DNA from: Paenibacillus sp. V4I7
Lineage (GTDB): Bacteria > Bacillota > Bacilli > Paenibacillales > NBRC-103111
NCBI RefSeq assembly: GCF_030817275.1
Contig: NZ_JAUSZD010000002.1
Location: forward strand, 4,402,001 to 4,466,000
Direction: 5' to 3'
DNA: 64,000 nt
Shown here: piece after piece, positions 8,801 to 15,470 of the stretch
Numbering within the stretch: the first letter of the stretch is position 1
Layout: the number at the start of each line of letters is the position of its first letter
Position numbers and translations under genes: made by a program
Notes under the pieces: generated by a model
What the model was told of the DNA's origin: nothing
Seen by the model: only the letters and a program-made list of their open reading frames with translations
Databases searched by the model: none

Positions 8801-9752
8801 TCGGCGCGTTCAAAGAAATCACTGATGCAGTCGTACTGTAAGCAGCCAATATCGTACCCGCAGCCGGTATGCCGTCCAGTGGACTTTTCCAATCCCCGCG
8901 CAGTGTTACATTGGTAGGAATCGTCAAGCCTCCGTTCAATCGATAAGTCCCCGCAGGTAGAAATACGACACCGCCGCCCATTTCCCGCGCTTGATCAAGA
9001 GCCGCCTGGATGGTTGCTGTCGCATCATTCGTCCCCGTTGTATCCGCGCTCACCGTTACATTGGCTACAACCACCTCCTCCGAGGTAAGTAAGCCGGTTT
9101 TGATCGTTGGAGCAGGATACGCTGGTGTAGCCCCTCGCTTTGTAAACGTGATGCTGTCCAAATAAGCCGCTGGATCCGGACCGCCAAATTCAATCGTCAG
9201 CACATGTGTCCCTGTGCTTAAATGAACAGGCATTGGCACCGTATAGTCCTGGAAAGTTGTGCCTGTTATAGCAGCCGTTGCACCGAGCTGAATGCCGTCT
9301 ACAAGAGTGGTTATCGACGATTTCGTTGTGGAACTACCCATTTTTGCTCGGAATTTGATATCATGCCAGCCAGCATTCGCGCTGCTGACATTCACGGTAT
9401 ATTTCAGATATTCACTTACATATCCCGCTGTTGACGAGCCGCTGACCTGATCATTGGAACTTACCACGTAGCGATAAGTTGCCGAATTAATCACTTCTTT
9501 AAAAATATCGATATTTTGCACATCCCGATACGTGGTATCGCGAGTCATTTGTGAGGACGGGTGCGCGAAATAAACATCATTCATCGTACCTGTGTTAAAA
9601 TCCTCCGCCTCAAACGTTCCAGGTACTTGAATCGTAGAAAATGGCGTTCCATCTGAAGCATGCGCAATTTGCGGCAGCATCCATGGAAACAAACTCAACA
9701 CCAAAAAGAAACTCAAAATAACAAGACTAACGCTATTTTTCTGAATAAACAC
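5886..9752 (-). CDS. Secreted tandem beta-helix protein with three F5/8C domains
   Basis: A secreted protein of about 1,288 residues. A signal peptide ending near AHAS is followed by a CBM6/35-like beta-sandwich (roughly 40-210). Two pectate-lyase-3 beta-helix units come next, each opening with the typical FLP(A/P)G(T/S)Y block (near 265 and 560). Three C-terminal F5/8-type (discoidin) domains of about 135 residues each carry NWLK(I/V)DLG and GRYVRLY or ARYVRLY. Tandem beta-helices resemble GH55 exo-beta-1,3-glucanases, but no catalytic residues were verified, so the substrate is open. The start is placed at GTG 9752, ten bases after GGAGGG; the upstream TTG at 9770 lies against that ribosome site. 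It heads the sensing operon and would bind or cut an extracellular glycan. Confidence 0.82.
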   Translation of the reverse strand: MFIQKNSVSLVILSFFLVLSLFPWMLPQIAHASDGTPFSTIQVPGTFEAEDFNTGTMNDVYFAHPSSQMTRDTTYRDVQNIDIFKEVINSATYRYVVSSNDQVSGSSTAGYVSEYLKYTVNVSSANAGWHDIKFRAKMGSSTTKSSITTLVDGIQLGATAAITGTTFQDYTVPMPVHLSTGTHVLTIEFGGPDPAAYLDSITFTKRGATPAYPAPTIKTGLLTSEEVVVANVTVSADTTGTNDATATIQAALDQAREMGGGVVFLPAGTYRLNGGLTIPTNVTLRGDWKSPLDGIPAAGTILAAYSTTASVISLNAPNTTVRNLSIWYPNQGSYAGGVFTPTTYPYTIDSNSFAANVANVTFYNSFKGIHFSSASGTNISNVYGTFLFQGITMDGNYEYSYVTNVFMDTGIWKNAPSAITNKPDSTQAGYIKNYTNSFLYGMKLWKNDGLTMYDISVNDAKMGILMEQGPATSNGSYGAMSRINASVQQDYLRPEVGEFLNLDQVWQARGQHYTFAPAKKPSSDTNFYNVKNTPYNATGKGITDDRTAIQTALTDAGNAGGGTVFLPPGSYKISTTLNVPSGVELRGSYDYLHAHENLDTTVLLAYDGKDTASPDTATAFITLNANSGVRGLTVFHPEQGFVNGSDASIPSDLRTLYPIHTYPYVVRSAGSGTWMKYVELENSYNGADFATNASNDFVVCGNWINAAKKAVYVGGGTQRGWVEQTVVTFGTHFQSKHNNSPHTYGFTHAVNYTLANTDALTVGNGNDLKTFAVDSFGVKSGIRTIKEGAGAGPQNATFYLPSVDTSSGPNVSVEGGGTIQMIGLQAGSSTTQNFARTTSSFSGTLNIYDSLLWGNIVKSVSIGGGSVNVYDKDLSTYSLPISQNKTATSNSASGGDTANHAVDGMGTSKWVSTAAAPNWLKVDLGASYDISRWVVKHAGYNGESTAFNTKDYKLQISSDGTNFNDVDAVTGNTANLTDRNVSANGRYVRLYVTAGQQDGASTTRIVDFEVHGLTNIALNRTATANANNLPSEAPQYAVDGSTSTKWVSVAASPNWLKIDLGKSYHLKRWVVKHAGAGGESAIYNTRDFKLQVSNDGINFTDVDTVTGNSTNMTDRNINTNARYVRLYITQGTQIGYDGYARIDEFEVYGTASGNTAFNKTATANAYNLPSEAPQYAVDGSTGTKWASIAQSPNWLKIDLGYMTNISRWVVKHAAVNGESANFNTKDYKLQVSNDGTNFTDADTVTGNTANSTDRNVNATGRYVRLYITQGTQTGFDGYARIYELEVYN

Positions 9753-9953
9753 GATATCATTTCCCTCCAATATGGTTTGACCTATGAATTTAGGTCTAAT
9801 TACCTAAGAATATTTTACCATAAACGAAGGAATTAATAATATAAAACTACAAATTTCGCATATATTCTACACGTGTCAAATTTTTAGAGATCGTCAGACC
9901 TTGAACTCTTGATTGAATTAAATGATAGCCTCTAGCAATCAGCACAAGAACAA

Positions 9954-9998
9954 AAAGGGCTGTCCCATCGGTCATTAATGACAGAAGGACAGTCCTTT
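9954..9998. terminator. Hairpin terminator of the GGCTGTCC type
   Basis: AAAGGGCTGTCC pairs with GGACAGTCCTTT, with one wobble pair; an inner palindrome GTCATTAATGAC fills the loop. T- and A-rich flanks would let it work in both directions. It follows a short coding-like remnant on the minus strand (10008-10091). Similar stems occur at 13710-13745 and 31588-31636. Confidence 0.6.
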
Positions 9999-10007
9999 GT
10001 TAAGTTA

Positions 10008-10091
10008 TCATTTAAGCCTGGCTATTCCTTCTTCAATGCATTTCAGCACGTTATCGATTTGTTCCAATAGCCATCTTGGGAGGTTAAGGTT
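10008..10091 (-). pseudogene. Possible 3' end of a lost gene (unrecognised)
   Basis: The minus strand reads an open 27-residue tail ending RWLLEQIDNVLKCIEEGIARLK and then TGA, directly before the hairpin terminator at 9954-9998. An in-frame TAG (10092-10094) closes it upstream and no start codon fits. The amphipathic, charged composition looks coding, but the family is not recognised; chance is a real alternative. Confidence 0.25.
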
Positions 10092-10445
10092 CTAGTGGAA
10101 GTACCGGCAAGATGGGGGGAGAAAACATAAAACAACTAAAATTCTATCCGTTTGTATTATGAAGTCAGCCAGTAATTACTGGTTGGCATTTTTGTGCTTT
10201 GCACTCTTTACCACCAGTAATGAATTTAATATGTCCACTTTTACTAAGTAAAATCCATTTTAATGGTTGTTAGAAAAACGATACTGTTTGTGTCAGTAAA
10301 TGCTTTTTTGAAAATCATATTTGTTTTCCTGAACACAAAAAATCCGTCTAGTTCGCAGATACGAAATACTTAAATTGATAAGGCTGTTTACTTAAGAAGA
10401 TGAATAAGGACAAAATAAGTGCTACTAACTCTCCTTTTATTTAAG
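10092..10445. other. AT-rich intergenic stretch without a gene
   Basis: No coding frame is supported here. The only structure seen is the perfect palindrome CCAGTAATTACTGG at 10169-10182, followed by a T-run, which could act as a weak plus-strand terminator. The rest is AT-rich spacer leading to the MFS promoter. Confidence 0.5.
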
Positions 10446-10532
10446 GGTACTTTTTAGTACCTATATACCTAAATAGTCCCTATAGTACTTAAAAGTACGT
10501 ACTTACCAAAAACAACTTAATGGTTTTATAAT
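10446..10532 (+). promoter_or_regulatory. Promoter with GTAC palindromic operators
   Basis: Three inverted repeats built on GTAC lie here: GGTACTTTTTAGTACC (10446-10461), GTACTTAAAAGTAC (10485-10498) and the perfect AAGTACGTACTT (10493-10504). The last runs into a -35-like TTACCA (10503-10508), followed 18 bases later by TATAAT (10527-10532). The layout fits repression of the MFS-oxidoreductase-reductase operon. Such GTAC/AGTAC boxes resemble sites of HxlR/DUF24-type redox or quinone regulators (inference); no such regulator is encoded nearby. Confidence 0.55.
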
Positions 10533-10596
10533 AGCACTTGTGAAGCGAAAGTAAAGCTTACAGCTGTTCAAAATACATGTCATTAGGAGGCAAAAC

Positions 10597-11808
10597 ATGA
10601 ACCACTCATTATCACAATCTGCAGCACAACATAAAGTGAGGCAAAAAACAGGAACATGGGCGCTTCTTGCCCTTGCCATTAGCGCATTTGGAATCGGAAC
10701 AACCGAGTTTGTTCCAGTAGGCCTGCTCGCGTCCATCGCGAATGACTTAAACATTGGCATTACGCTTGCTGGCCTTCTAATTTCTGGTTATGCGATTGGT
10801 GTCGCGGTCGGAGCCCCGATCCTTACCGCGCTTACCAATCGGATGAGCCGGAAGTCCTTGCTTATGACGCTGATGGTTGTTTTCATCATCGGTAACGTTA
10901 TCGCTGCACTTTCACCGTCTTTTGAAATATTGCTTATTGCACGTTTCATCACCGCATTTTCTCATGGTGTCTTTTTCTCCATTGGAGCGACCATTGCTGT
11001 TCAGCTAGTATCTCCAGAGAAAAAGGGCAGTGCCATTGCACTCATGTTCACTGGTCTTACCATCGCCATTGTTACCGGTGTTCCTTTGGGGACATTTATC
11101 GGGCAAGCTTTCGGCTGGAGAGCGACTTTCTGGGGCGTTGCCTTGTTGGGTGTCATTGCGATCATTTCCAGTGCCGCACTCATTCCTAAAAATCTTAAGC
11201 AATCTCCACCAGCTAAATTTTCAGATATGTTCCGTTTGCTCACCAATGGCCGTTTGGTCCTGGGCTTTCTGATCACGGCATTCGGTTATGGCGGGACGTT
11301 TGTTGCTTTCACTTATTTAACTCCACTCCTACACGATGTGACTGGCATAAGTCCTGGCATGATTAATATTATCTTGATCATTTATGGTGTGGCTGTTGCA
11401 TTCGGTAACTCAGCTGGTGGCAAATTAGCCAATAAGAATCCTTTACGCGCACTATTTTGGATGTTTATTATTCAAGCAGCTGTTCTAATCCTTTTAACAT
11501 TCCTTGCTCCATTTAAAGTGGCTGGCGTGATTGGTGTTATCTTAATGGGCTTGCTTGCTTTCATGAATGTGCCTGGTCTTCAACTATATGTCGTCCAGCT
11601 GGCTGAAAAGTATGTGCCATCAGCGGTCGATGTTGCATCCGCGATCAATATTGCAGCGTTCAACGTCGGTATTGCTATTGGCTCAATCGTCGGTGGGGTT
11701 GTTATTGACTCCATGGGACTTGTTCATACCCCATGGATTGGTGCTTTAATGGTTCTCGTTGCCATCCTGCTCACTGGTATTTCTGCTAAGCTGGAACGGA
11801 AATCATAA
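10597..11808 (+). CDS. MFS efflux transporter (DHA1, AraJ/YdhP-like)
   Basis: A 403-residue integral membrane protein with about 12 hydrophobic segments. The N-terminal block GTTEFVPVGLLASIANDL and the loop motif LTNRMSRKSLL are typical of the DHA1 drug/sugar efflux branch of the major facilitator superfamily (AraJ, YdhP, NepI relatives). Proton-driven export of a small molecule is expected; the substrate cannot be read from sequence. The ATG has AGGAGG 8 bases upstream. It is the first gene of a plus-strand operon, 14 bases before the broken flavin oxidoreductase, and its promoter carries GTAC palindromes. Association with two oxidoreductases hints at detoxification of an electrophile or quinone (inference). 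Confidence 0.88.
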   Translation: MNHSLSQSAAQHKVRQKTGTWALLALAISAFGIGTTEFVPVGLLASIANDLNIGITLAGLLISGYAIGVAVGAPILTALTNRMSRKSLLMTLMVVFIIGNVIAALSPSFEILLIARFITAFSHGVFFSIGATIAVQLVSPEKKGSAIALMFTGLTIAIVTGVPLGTFIGQAFGWRATFWGVALLGVIAIISSAALIPKNLKQSPPAKFSDMFRLLTNGRLVLGFLITAFGYGGTFVAFTYLTPLLHDVTGISPGMINIILIIYGVAVAFGNSAGGKLANKNPLRALFWMFIIQAAVLILLTFLAPFKVAGVIGVILMGLLAFMNVPGLQLYVVQLAEKYVPSAVDVASAINIAAFNVGIAIGSIVGGVVIDSMGLVHTPWIGALMVLVAILLTGISAKLERKS

Positions 11809-11822
11809 TAGGAGGCATTTAT

Positions 11823-12796
11823 ATGTTTGAGCATCATCGAACTTATCAAAGGATGTACAAAGAAGGCGGGTTAACGCTTGGTCTCCATATTCCATTAGAA
11901 AACTTTCAATCGAAAACACCTACGATGGCTAATTAGGTCGAGCTTGCTCAAGCTGCTGAAGGATATGGATTTACAACTCTCTGGCTCCGAGACGTTATTT
12001 TGGAAGATCCCTAGTTTGGGGATCCGGCTGTCGGTCAAATTTATGATAGTCTAATTTTCGGTACACACCTGCTTAGTCAGACAAAACAAATTGCGGTCGG
12101 AACATCTGCGCTGGTACTTCCGCTTCGCCATCCACTCAGGATGGCGAAAGAGGTTGCTACCATCGAAGCCCTCTTTCCCGAAAGGCTCATCATGGGAATT
12201 TCATCCGGAGATAGACGAGCAGATTTCAAAGGGCTTGTCGTAGATCATGCTAGCCGCGGCAGCCAGTTCCGTGAAGCCTACTAGAAAAGGCACTTTATGA
12301 ACACTATCCTAGAATTGACTCCAGTTATGGTCATATTGAGCAAGCGACACTCGTGCCAAAACTGAAGAATAGAATTCCCACCATGATAACTGGCTTTGCA
12401 CAGCAAGTGCTCGATTGGCTTGGACAGAACGGCGATGGATGGATGTACTATCCACAAGGGCCTATGCGGCAGCTAGAAGCCATAACGGTGTGGCGTGAGT
12501 CTGCTGCTCGCCAAAACCATACGGAGTTTCGTCCATTCTCTATGCCTATGCATCTCGATTTAGCGGAAGATCCAGATGAAGAAGCAACACCCATTCGGCT
12601 TGGTTTTCGAATAGGTAGGAATAAACTAATCGAATTAATTGAAGTTTACAAAACGATTGGTGTTAATCATCTCTTCTTCGCTCTCTTTGACAGCGATCGA
12701 CCAGCTGGCGAGGTCATACATGAGCTTGGAGAATACGTGCTTCGCACTTCCCACCGCATCCAAACAGTCTTTGAAATCATAAGTCTAATCAAATAA
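11823..12796 (+). pseudogene. LLM-class flavin oxidoreductase, disrupted
   Basis: Remnant of a luciferase-like flavin-dependent monooxygenase, similar in organisation to the BA3436-type family. A good ribosome site (AGGAGG) precedes ATG 11823 and the reading is family-like (LTLGLHIPLE, LAQAAEGYGFTTLWLRDV, LPLRHPLRMAKEVATIEAL, LIMGISSGDRR), but TAG stops interrupt it at 11934 and 12012. At about 12280 a net loss of one base moves the frame, creating another TAG at 12282. The C-terminal half then continues intact from VPKLKNRIPTMITG to the stop at 12794. The first TAG occupies a position where Gln is expected, one C-to-T change away. Flanking genes are intact, so the operon may still be transcribed. 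Confidence 0.85.
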
Positions 12797-12847
12797 ACAG
12801 AAACCGGGTGGGCATTGTTTTTCACCCCATATTAGGAGGATAATCAA

Positions 12848-13687
12848 ATGAAACACTTACAAGATACAATTCAATTAAACCATGATAAAGCTTTTCCTTG
12901 GCTAGGTCTAGGCGTCTTTCAGGTAGAGGATGGCGATACCGTCATTGCAGCGGTTGAAGAAGCCATTGTCGTTGGTTACCGTCATATTGATACGGCAGCT
13001 ATTTATCAGAACGAAGAAGGGGTTGGAGAAGGTATCAGGCGTGGCTTGAATCGCACCGGCCTTCAACGTCAAGACTTGTTTATCACCTCGAAATTATGGA
13101 ATGCAGACCAAGGTTACGATAGCGCTATAGCAGCTTATGAGAAAAGCTTAAAAAACCTAGGTTTAGAATCCCTTGATTTATACCTGATACACTGGCCTGT
13201 TGAAAATAAATATCTAGAAAGCTGGAGAGCGCTCGAGTTTCTGTATCAGGAAGGGCGTGTTGGAGCTATCGGCGTAAGCAACTTTAACATCCACCACCTT
13301 GAAAACCTGCTTAAAGATGCAACTGTGAAACCGGCTATTAATCAAGTAGAGCGTCATCCGCGACTTGTTCAGAATGAACTTAAATCTTTTTTAGATAAAA
13401 ATGGGATACAAGCCGTCGCTTGGGCACCTCTGATGCAGGGAGAGATCCTGCATGAACCCGTCATCCAAGCCATCGCAGATCGCGCGGGAAAATCAGTTGC
13501 CCAAATCGTACTGCGTTGGCAGCTGCAAAGCGGCTGGGCAACGATTCCGAAATCTATTCAAGCTAAACGCATTCAGTCCAATGCAGAAATCTTTGATTTC
13601 TCCTTAAATGATACCGATATGGCCGCTATTTCTGCACTTGATCAGCATCGCCGTGTGGGTCCAGATCCTGATAATTTTGATTTTTAA
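12848..13687 (+). CDS. Aldo/keto reductase
   Basis: A 279-residue cytosolic NADPH-dependent aldo/keto reductase of the 2,5-diketo-gluconate reductase/YvgN type. Signature motifs are present: GYRHIDTAAIYQNEEGVG (catalytic Asp and Tyr), LDLYLIHWP (catalytic His), GAIGVSNF, and the C-terminal cofactor-binding stretch TIPKSIQAKRIQSN. Length is normal for the family. The ATG follows AGGAGG at 7 bases. It is the third gene of the operon after the MFS exporter and the broken flavin oxidoreductase, and is followed by a strong terminator. Likely role is reduction of reactive aldehydes such as methylglyoxal, but the physiological substrate is not evident. Confidence 0.92.
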   Translation: MKHLQDTIQLNHDKAFPWLGLGVFQVEDGDTVIAAVEEAIVVGYRHIDTAAIYQNEEGVGEGIRRGLNRTGLQRQDLFITSKLWNADQGYDSAIAAYEKSLKNLGLESLDLYLIHWPVENKYLESWRALEFLYQEGRVGAIGVSNFNIHHLENLLKDATVKPAINQVERHPRLVQNELKSFLDKNGIQAVAWAPLMQGEILHEPVIQAIADRAGKSVAQIVLRWQLQSGWATIPKSIQAKRIQSNAEIFDFSLNDTDMAAISALDQHRRVGPDPDNFDF

Positions 13688-13709
13688 GTTAAGATTAGAT
13701 TTAACAAAC

Positions 13710-13745
13710 GAGGCTGTCCCAAAAGTCATACTTAGGGACAGCCTC
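13710..13745 (+). terminator. Strong hairpin terminator after the reductase
   Basis: GAGGCTGTCCC pairs perfectly with GGGACAGCCTC over 11 bp, with a 14-base loop, 23 bases after the aldo/keto reductase stop. It belongs to the same stem family as 9954-9998 and 31588-31636. Confidence 0.8.
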
Positions 13746-13768
13746 TTAAGGCCTATTGACCTTCTGGC

Positions 13769-13850
13769 ACATTCGAAAATCGGTATTCAGAACGAAATTC
13801 GTATTTCCATTGGATTATTCCAATGAAATTAACAATCAGACTGCGAAATT
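13769..13850. repeat. Interspersed intergenic repeat, copy A
   Basis: About 80 bases closely similar to 41775-41852. Shared blocks are ACATTCGA, ATCGGTATTCAGAACGAAAT, CCATTGGAT and CAGACTGC. The centre forms a hairpin (CATTGGA/TCCAATG). Both copies sit just after a terminator at the 3' end of a plus-strand gene. Confidence 0.7.
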
Positions 13851-13913
13851 CACAAATTGGGAGCTGAATTTCCCAAATATGGCTTTGGGGACAGCCACAA
13901 TACCTTTTAATGC

Positions 13914-14012
13914 ACGAAAATAACCAGAATTTGCCCGAGGGAACGTCGATGCGTTATTTGGACGAAAAACACCCGAATTCATGATCAAGAGGAACGACGA
14001 TGCGTTATTTCG
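13914..14012. repeat. Tandem repeat, two units of about 50 bases
   Basis: Two adjacent imperfect units (13914-13961 and 13962-14012) share ACGAAAA at the left, CCxGAATT in the middle and GGAACG(T/A)CGATGCGTTATTT at the right. The 20-base right ends differ at one position. No coding potential is seen. It resembles a dispersed intergenic repeat rather than a transposon end (inference). Confidence 0.6.
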
Positions 14013-14219
14013 CTGTTTTTGTTACAAGCCCTATTGTATTTAGATGTTCTATAAATCCAATTAGATATTTGATAATTATTCATAAAAATATTTATACAAA
14101 AAAGCATAAAAAACCCCCTCCGGTAAACAGTGTTTAGTCCATGAAATCATGAAATAATGAACTCTTTTCTCACTGTATACTGTAAGGGGATAATACGATT
14201 AGCATGCCTTTATGCTTAT

Positions 14220-14987
14220 TCAATCTCTACTATTTTCGGCGAACCAAGACAGCCTTTCTCTTAAATGAACGACGTCACCAACCAGTAAGATAGCCGGGTT
14301 GGGCATATCTTGTTCCTGTAGCGTTTTCTCCAAATTATTTAACGAACTTATTATTGTCCTTTGATCCTCAGTTGTCCCCCAAGATACAACTGCAACCGGC
14401 GTCTCAGGGTTCCTTCCATAGTGAATAAGCTGGTTACACAAATAAGTGATATTTCCCATTCCCATATAAAATGCAATAGTATCAATGCCGGTAGCAAGCG
14501 CCTTCCACTTTTCAGGTGATATGGTGTCGTCTTGACACAAATGCCCGGTTACCATGGCAAACGTTGAAGCCACTTTACGATGTGTAACAGGTATGCCTGC
14601 ATAAGCGGGCGCAGCGATTCCCGCAGTAATCCCAGGTATGATTTCAAATGCTATTCCGTGCTCAACTAATTTCTCCGCTTCTTCTCCGACACGTCCGAAA
14701 ACACAAGGATCTCCACCTTTTAGACGAGTAACTATCTTTCCTTCAAGAGCTTTTAAGACAATGATTTCATTGATTTGCTCTTGCTGAATCGGGTGATGGT
14801 TCGGCTGCTTTCCACAATAAATGAACTCCGCATCTTTACGGGCATGATTTAATAGTTCCGGATTGGCAAGGCGATCATACACGATCACATCAGAAGATTG
14901 AATACATTTTAAACCTTTGACAGTAATTAAATCGGGATCTCCCGGCCCAGCTCCAACAAAAAATACTTTGCCTTTATTATTTTCCAT
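14220..14987 (-). CDS. cobA: Uroporphyrinogen-III C-methyltransferase
   Basis: SAM-dependent methyltransferase (SUMT; also called SumT, or NasF in Bacillus) that methylates uroporphyrinogen III at C2 and C7 to give precorrin-2 for siroheme or cobalamin. All family motifs are visible: the N-terminal VGAGPGDPDLITVKGL loop, VIVYDRL, RLKGGDPCVFGR, PGITAGIAAPAYAGIPVTHR and YMGMGN. Length (255) is normal. The ATG follows GAGGTGAC at 6 bases. Directly upstream lie the first codons of nirB and a TnrA/GlnR-like box, which suggests cobA was the last gene of a nitrite reductase operon whose middle has been deleted, leaving it under that operon's promoter. Siroheme is the nitrite and sulfite reductase cofactor, consistent with this origin. 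Confidence 0.93.
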   Translation of the reverse strand: MENNKGKVFFVGAGPGDPDLITVKGLKCIQSSDVIVYDRLANPELLNHARKDAEFIYCGKQPNHHPIQQEQINEIIVLKALEGKIVTRLKGGDPCVFGRVGEEAEKLVEHGIAFEIIPGITAGIAAPAYAGIPVTHRKVASTFAMVTGHLCQDDTISPEKWKALATGIDTIAFYMGMGNITYLCNQLIHYGRNPETPVAVVSWGTTEDQRTIISSLNNLEKTLQEQDMPNPAILLVGDVVHLRERLSWFAENSRD

Positions 14988-15019
14988 TTATTTGTCACCT
15001 CAATAACAAAAGTTATTCC

Positions 15020-15082
15020 AATGCAGCTGACTCCAGCCATTCCATTTCCTACTAAAACAATTTTTTCTTCATCGTGATTCAC
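15020..15082 (-). pseudogene. nirB: N-terminal remnant of nitrite reductase large subunit
   Basis: From a GTG at 15082 the minus strand reads EEKIVLVGNGMAGVSCI, the dinucleotide-binding start of the NirB/NasD nitrite reductase large subunit (family form K-LVLVGNGMAGVRCIEE). After about 21 codons similarity ends and the reading runs out of frame into cobA, whose ribosome site lies within 30 bases. The remaining 780 or so codons and the small-subunit gene are missing, so this is a deletion scar. The match is short but highly characteristic, and cobA is the expected downstream neighbour. Confidence 0.65.
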
Positions 15083-15150
15083 TCTCACATTACATTTAAT
15101 GTTATGTAATTGTTAGAATAATCAATTATTCGGCCTTCCTGAATAATACA

Positions 15151-15167
15151 CGTCATATTATCTTACA
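15151..15167 (-). promoter_or_regulatory. TnrA/GlnR-like operator
   Basis: On the minus strand TGTAAGATAATATGACG fits the TnrA/GlnR inverted repeat TGTNA-N7-TNACA with one mismatch (last base), and the AT-rich spacer also suits. It lies about 70 bases upstream of the nirB remnant start, as in Bacillus nas operons. The rest of 15168-15390 is AT-rich with no gene seen. Confidence 0.55.
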
Positions 15168-15390
15168 TACGAATATTAATTACTAATGTACATCAAGACT
15201 TCGTATTTATCAACAATAATTTGTAATCCCCTTAGGTTTAACACAAGAATACGTATATTAATCGAACTATTTATTTGTTTTTCCGTCCGATCGTTCGGGT
15301 TATATTCCAATTTTATGGACGTTTCATGTAATCATCCGAATAATCACGTTATATTTAATTACATACATTTAACGATACATCTCCCAAAAC

Positions 15391-15439
15391 AAAGAGGTTG
15401 TCCCCTCAGTCTCTGAAGACTAATGGGAACAACCTCTTT
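15391..15439 (-). terminator. Terminator of the germination operon
   Basis: AAAGAGGTTGTCCC and GGGAACAACCTCTTT form a long stem with one bulge. It lies 32-80 bases beyond the stop of the gerAB-type gene, with T-rich sequence on the minus-strand exit side. Confidence 0.75.
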
Positions 15440-15470
15440 ATTGCATTATTGAGCCATATTCCATTCTATC

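Noticed and set aside
10503..10760. An 85-residue minus-strand open frame over the MFS promoter and start
   Set aside because: It overlaps the MFS start and the promoter elements and lacks a ribosome site.
11823..12284. Read-through or amber recoding of the TAG codons in the flavin oxidoreductase
   Set aside because: A frameshift follows in the same gene and no recoding structure is visible, so decay is the simpler explanation.
13769..14012. CRISPR array
   Set aside because: The repeats are only two units, imperfect, without regular spacers or cas genes.
15186..15416. A 76-residue plus-strand open frame before the germination operon terminator
   Set aside because: It runs into the terminator stem, has no ribosome site and no recognisable motif.
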